Below, piece by piece: positions 59,785 through 64,000 of a stretch of DNA of 64,000 nucleotides. Numbering within the stretch: position 1 is the first letter of the stretch; each line of letters starts with the position of its first letter. This DNA is from Cadophora sp. MPI-SDFR-AT-0126 (lineage: Eukaryota; Ascomycota; Leotiomycetes; Helotiales; Ploettnerulaceae). The stretch is taken from assembly GCA_020747065.1 (NCBI GenBank), contig JAGMVK010000004.1, positions 2,418,001-2,482,000 on the forward strand, in the 5' to 3' direction. A program made the translations under genes and the position numbers. The notes beneath the pieces were generated by a model. It ran no database searches. It was not told the DNA's origin and worked only from the letters and a program-made list of their open reading frames with translations.

Positions 59785-60816
59785 TTAATCCTCTTCCTCA
59801 TCCTCCTCATCTGCACCGGCACCGGCGTCCGGTGTCGCCGCTGGTGTAGCTTTTGGTGCGGGAGTTGCCTTGGGCTCAACGTAGATGTCAATACTCGTAT
59901 TCAAGACAGCGGAGAGAAGTACTGACCTTTGCCCCTGATGCAGCTGCGGCTCCGGCGGCTCCACTACACACTGTTAGCAAGTATCCCTACTTCACCGCCC
60001 AATCGAAGTAAGCCGTCACGCTCTGGAAGAGCAGGTCATACATGCCTTGGCTTTGGCTTTGCTCCGCTGGCAGCTGCTGCACCTGCTGCGCCGGCTCTGT
60101 GAATTGTAAGTGTATAGCTTGCTACGAGAGTATCTGTACGAACGCTGTAGGTTTTGGCTTTTTGCCACTAGCTGCTGCCGCACCTCCTGCACTGTATTCC
60201 CGTTAGCATATAACTCGAGCGAAGGGGCATGTATACGAACGGCGTAGGCTTTGGCTTCGCTCCGCTAGCCGCTGCCGCTCCTCTGCACCAGATTGTAAGT
60301 ACTAATCGATTCCACATCCAGATCTTGCGTCCAACTTACGCTCCTGGCTTTTTTCCACTTGCTGCTGCCGCACCTCCAGCTCTGTATTTCTGTAAGCAAG
60401 TGATTAGAGCTAGAGCACACCCGTGTACGAACCCTGTAGGCTTGGGCTTTGCTCCACTGGCCGCCGCAGCTCCTCCTCTGTACCGACCCGTAAGCACCTA
60501 TCAATTCTTGGTCCATTGCCAAACTTACGCTCCAGCAGCTGACTTCGTTGGCTTTGCCGCACCACCGGCTCCGGAAGCCTTACTGTATACTGATCAGCAT
60601 CAATCGTTGGTTTGAGATCTGCAAAGAAGTGACATACGCCTGTCTTCGCTCAAGGAAATCTCTCTCTTTATCCACAGTACCAACTTTAGCCGCGAAAGCT
60701 AGACCTGGGATCTGATATGCCTCTCTCTCCTCAATAGAATCAACAGCAGCGGGATGAGCGAACGCCGTAGCAGCGAAAGCGACCAGCGCATATGAAAAGA
60801 CTGTCTGTCCACGCAT
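59785..60816 (-). CDS. Secreted Ala/Gly/Lys/Pro repeat protein encoded by tandem mini-exons
   Basis: Nine exons: 60816-60638, 60582-60529, 60477-60433, 60381-60340, 60282-60241, 60191-60144, 60096-60046, 59963-59927 and 59874-59785, total 195 aa. Exon 1 encodes a signal peptide (MRGQTVFSYALVAFAATAFA) and a pro-like segment with a dibasic site in DFLERRQA. Exons 2-7 are 54, 45, 42, 42, 48 and 51 nt, all multiples of three and all starting and ending at codon phase 2. Exons 3-8 encode variants of GGAAAASGAKPKPT (e.g. AGGAAAASGKKPGA, GAAAASGAKPKPT); exon 2 shares the composition only. Exon 9 continues PKATPAPKATPAATPDAGAG and ends in DEEDEEED. Introns are 47-82 nt; intron 7 (59964-60045) uses a GC donor, because only GCATGT keeps the repeat and the acidic end in frame. 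Function unknown; likely exported to the cell wall or medium. Splicing was assigned by eye. Confidence 0.75.
60046..60582 (-). repeat. Tandem exon-intron repeat units within the secreted repeat-protein gene
   Basis: Six consecutive exon-intron units of about 90-110 nt. Donor sequences fall in two classes: GTAAGTT (introns 2 and 4) and GTTCGTA (introns 3, 5 and 6), which alternate at first, suggesting duplication of a two-exon block followed by a single-unit copy. Confidence 0.7.
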
Positions 60817-61966
60817 CTTGAATTTGTGAATTTGGATATGTGAAAATACTAAAACGACGCTGAAGTTGTAATATTGTTCCGTTTGAAGAGAATGGATTGG
60901 TTCAGTTGTTGGTTTGACGTCGAGTCTTGTGAAATGAATAAAGGAATACAGAGGACAGGAAAATACCCATGCGTTGCTCTGGGAGAGGGTCCTTATACAG
61001 GCTAAGAACTCGAAGTGGGTCATCCACTTGCGAAATCTGGATACTGTCCGACTCAAACATTGCATGTAAGGGTGCAGGTTCTGCAGATCAGATCTCCGCC
61101 GAGCCCAGTGACATGCTTGTCCGCGTATCGACTACCCGTCCAGCGGCTTGTCGGTGTTCCTCATGGGAGATGAGAATAGTAAACATGTTTGGAAAAGCAG
61201 GGCAGTCGATGTTTGAGAGCGGGCGAGTAACATGGCTGCAAACTGATGTTGGTAATAGAGAAAGGCTAGATTGTAGCAGGCTCCAACAACTCGTGATTGA
61301 GGCTCTCTCGGTGGCTTCGATACCCGAATCAAAGTTCAGTGTTTTGTTTCTTTATTCTGGCTTCTAGATCGAACGAACCTTATTGCAAAACGATGGTGAA
61401 GCCACAGCCGGCGCTAAAAGAAGGTAAAGTCAAATAGGGCTGTTGGATGCGCGAGGAGCATGCCTGTCAAGGTCTGTGCTGGAACAGTCGTTTGTTTGGG
61501 ATACGATCTAGCCGGCAGTTTGGAACTCTAAGCGAGTCAAAACATCATCAATGCACCGGCGCTGGGGAAGGACAAGGATTTACATCGCAAGCCAAGGAAA
61601 GTATCAGGACAGTGGTCATGATGGTTCACATGCAATGTGATTTGGTCTCTCTGATCTCACCACTTAGAAACGACCCGAGATGTCGACAACAGTGAAAACG
61701 GCAAAAGTTGCCTTGAAACCAACAAAAAAGTCCACATGAAAGGATGCGTCTTGGCAAAGTATACTTTTCGTGACAAGTTGATCAGATCGAACCATAGAAA
61801 TGACGTGCTTCGAACAAAAACATAGAATCGTACTTTATCACTCGGGCGGAGGCGTGTCATGAGAGATCATGAAAGGGTAAAAGGTATTAACATCTCGATG
61901 GGCTCCGCCTGCCTACTCTACAAAATGAAGCACGCGCTTGCCTAGTGAATCTACAAAGTCATCTAC
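60817..61966. other. Spacer between the repeat-protein gene and SLA1
   Basis: About 1.15 kb holding the repeat-protein promoter and the SLA1 3' flank. A 132-codon plus-strand open frame has no domain. Confidence 0.5.
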
Positions 61967-64000
61967 TCAGAATCCAAATGGGTTCTGTGGAGCTATATAA
62001 ATGTCAGTCGGCTGTTATTTAAAAGCCGAGGATAAACTCACTAGCTTGCGACAAGTTGGCTCTGCGCCCCGTGGCTTGAGGCATAAGTTTCTTAGCATCT
62101 CCCGTAACACCGAACCTGACTGGTGGGGGCGGTCCAGTCTTCTGGGGAACAAGAGGCGTGATTGTATTCTGCTGGGGAATAGGAGGAATCGGAGGAGGAT
62201 TGAAAGAACTGAAACCGTTTTGCTGTTGCTGTTGTGGCATGCCAGTCGGTTGAGGTTGTAACGGTGGAGGTAAGAAAGAATTAACACCAGTGGGCTGGGG
62301 AAATTTTTGCTGAGGGCCAAAGGAGCTTTGGAAGCCCGTCGGTTGTTGCTGAATCGGAGAAAATTGTTGTGGTCGAGGATCGGCGAATGGACCGCCTCCA
62401 TTGTTCATGAAGTTCTGCTGCGGTGGTACACCCGGTTGCATTCCGGTCTGCATTGGATATTGGAAGCCATTTTGCACACCGTTGTTGAACTGACCAAAGT
62501 TTTGAGGTTGGTTCATCATTCCCATGTTTTGATTTGGGTTCTGAGGCCCATTGAATCCAGTGTATTGTTGCTGCATTCTGATATCGTTCAAACTTTGGCC
62601 AGGAGGGGCGATCTGGTTTTGGAATCCTGATGTCGGTATTCCAGTGTTCTGAGCTTGCAGAGGGGGGTAGAGAGAAGCCGCTTTGCTGGTTTGCCTGTGG
62701 AGCGGATAAAGGTCGACTGGGAGGAGCAGGTATCATGAGGGATCCCTGACTTTGGAACTGGGGCGGTGGAGCCGGTCGTTGACGAGCAATATTCAACTGG
62801 TTCATTTGTGGATTAAACTGTGCACCTGTTTGTTGTTGCGGGAGACCGGTTTGTTGCTGTCCGATTCCAGCAAAGAATGACGGCGTAGCTCCCTGAGGCT
62901 GTGGCTGAATCTGTTGCTGAGGCTGTTGCTGAGGAGGCTGTTGAGGAGGTTGAGCAATTTGAGGGGGTTGAGGAGGGGGTTGAGCTCTTGTAGGTTCAAG
63001 AGGTGCAGAAAGCAAAGATAATTCTTGCATAGATCCAGTCAAGGCAGGTGGAGCTGGTGGAGGGGTTGGGGCAGGCGCTGGGGAAGGTGCAGCAGCCTGA
63101 GCCTGTGTGGCTTGTGGTTGTTGTTTCGAGGGCTTCACATCCCATGCATCATCATCGAAGCCTGATCGTACCTCGTCCTTCTTTGCTGGAGTTGGCACTG
63201 AGGCGAGCGGAGTGGCAACCCCTTCGTGACGGACGGTCTTCTCATTTGATCCCTGCTTGAAGGCATCCGCATCCACAACATCGTTTGTTTGAACAGCGGG
63301 AGCTGGGCGCCCTTTTCGAGTGTTGTTTTTGAGAGTTCCTCCTGGACCCGAGAACAGCCCTCCCGACTCACCATCAATGACTTCCTCCCCACCAAAGCTG
63401 ACATTCCGTTTGCCTCCAGTGCGATTGTATTTCTTATCCAAATATCTCATAATCTTGATGATGTCCCCCTCACGGATACCCAGAGTGCGTAAGACAGTGG
63501 CATCAATATCAGGTAGAACACTCTCATCCATCGAATCTCTGTTGAATGCTTGTCCATACCTCTCGCAAAGCCCAACAGGAACGTCGCAAGAGAGAAAAAA
63601 TTGGAACCAGTCATACTCGGGCTTGGTGGACTTGGGCACAATACTAGCTCCGGCACCGCCAGGACTTGTATTGTTTGCACTTCGAGCCTTTTGTTGCTTC
63701 TTGATATCTGATAATGGCTTGTCCTCGTCAAGAGAAACGCCTGTCATGCGTTCAACATATTCGAGATCTTCAATTGACATCTTCACTACTGGCACCGCAA
63801 TTTTGACACCATTCATCTTGTGTAGATTGATCTTGCCATCTTTCAGAGCTAAGAATTGAGCTTCAACGCTGAATGATTTCGATCGATCCGTCCATGTTCG
63901 TACTTTAGCAAGATCGGGTTCTACAACAATGGTATTAGAAGTGTATCCGGAATTCCCTTCAGTATGACTTACTTGATTTTGACGATCTTGATTGTCCATC
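61967..64000 (-). CDS. SLA1: Sla1-like actin/endocytic coat protein (5' partial), one apparent frameshift
   Basis: Endocytic adaptor linking cargo to Arp2/3-driven actin. Visible exons: 64000-63973 (runs off the edge), 63920-62042 and 61992-61967. The N-terminal SH3 domains would lie outside. Present are the SHD1 domain (KVRTWTDRSKSFSVEAQFLA, NGVKIAVPVVKMS), the SAM-like SHD2 (YDWFQFFLSCDVPVGLCERY) and a Gln/Pro-rich region with many QTG/PTG repeats, ending in the endocytic motif NPFGF. The frame breaks in the C6 run at 62662-62667: SGFSLPP leads into a foreign frame, while LQAQNTGIPTSGFQ and the true tail lie in another. Removing one C (or adding two) restores it. The intact tail and final NPF argue that the protein is functional. 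Confidence 0.88.

Noticed and set aside
60144..60640. Plus-strand open frame with repeated Ala-rich coding (60229-60615)
   Set aside because: It runs antisense through the mini-exons and introns of the minus-strand gene; repeats come from the real exons, and the minus strand alone gives a signal peptide and consistent splicing.
1..64000. Search for transposons, CRISPR arrays and viral insertions
   Set aside because: No terminal repeats, transposase, reverse transcriptase or spacer array seen.

Overview
The window is nuclear DNA of a filamentous ascomycete (Pezizomycotina). The evidence is gene density (about 27 genes in 64 kb), short GT-AG introns of about 45-150 nt, fungus-specific families (Sey1, a fungal sterol glucosyltransferase, an Ede1/Sla1 endocytic pair, a PGA1-like protein) and a small secreted protein resembling Magnaporthe biotrophy-associated proteins. 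A plant-associated fungus, perhaps a leotiomycete, is my inference only. Exon-intron structures were built by hand; for every complete gene the joined exon lengths were checked to be divisible by three.

Layout, left to right. 1-17 kb: a 5'-truncated gamma-butyrobetaine dioxygenase-like gene (+), an intron-containing tRNA-Phe (-), threonine aldolase (-), an amidase with one apparent frameshift (+), a three-exon cysteine-rich secreted protein (+), an 11-exon sterol glucosyltransferase (+), a fructosamine-3-kinase family gene (-) and the kinetochore protein CENP-C/Mif2 (-). 17-32 kb: a ferric reductase with one apparent frameshift (+), RNase H2 subunit A (+), the ER-fusion GTPase Sey1 (-), an APC-family amino acid/choline permease (+) and the endocytic scaffold Ede1 (-). 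32-44 kb: alpha-tubulin (-), a PGA1-like ER protein (+), an omega-like glutathione S-transferase (-), a WW-domain low-complexity protein (+), a secreted PEBP-family protein (-) and the dynamin Vps1 (+). 44-64 kb: an LtrA-type membrane protein (+), AMP deaminase (-), a UAA-family nucleotide-sugar transporter (-), the PP2A B55 subunit (-), an unrecognised protein (+), a secreted Ala/Gly/Lys/Pro repeat protein built from tandem mini-exons (-), and the 3' part of SLA1 (-), which also carries an apparent frameshift and runs off the right edge.

Most genes are housekeeping and do not form an operon or biosynthetic cluster. Four of them (EDE1, VPS1, SLA1, SEY1) act on membranes or endocytosis, but they are interspersed with unrelated genes. 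No transposon, CRISPR array or viral sequence was seen.

The most unusual item is the gene at 59785-60816. Six consecutive internal exons are phase 2-2 and 42-54 nt long. Five of them (E3-E7), together with the short eighth exon, encode variants of one peptide unit, so the coding repeat grew by duplicating exon-plus-intron units. Other points of interest are a Vps13-like C-terminal tail on the sterol glucosyltransferase, five AT-hook-like cores in CENP-C, a hexanucleotide array inside a PEBP intron, and three single-base frame breaks, each in or next to a short homopolymer, which may reflect sequencing error.
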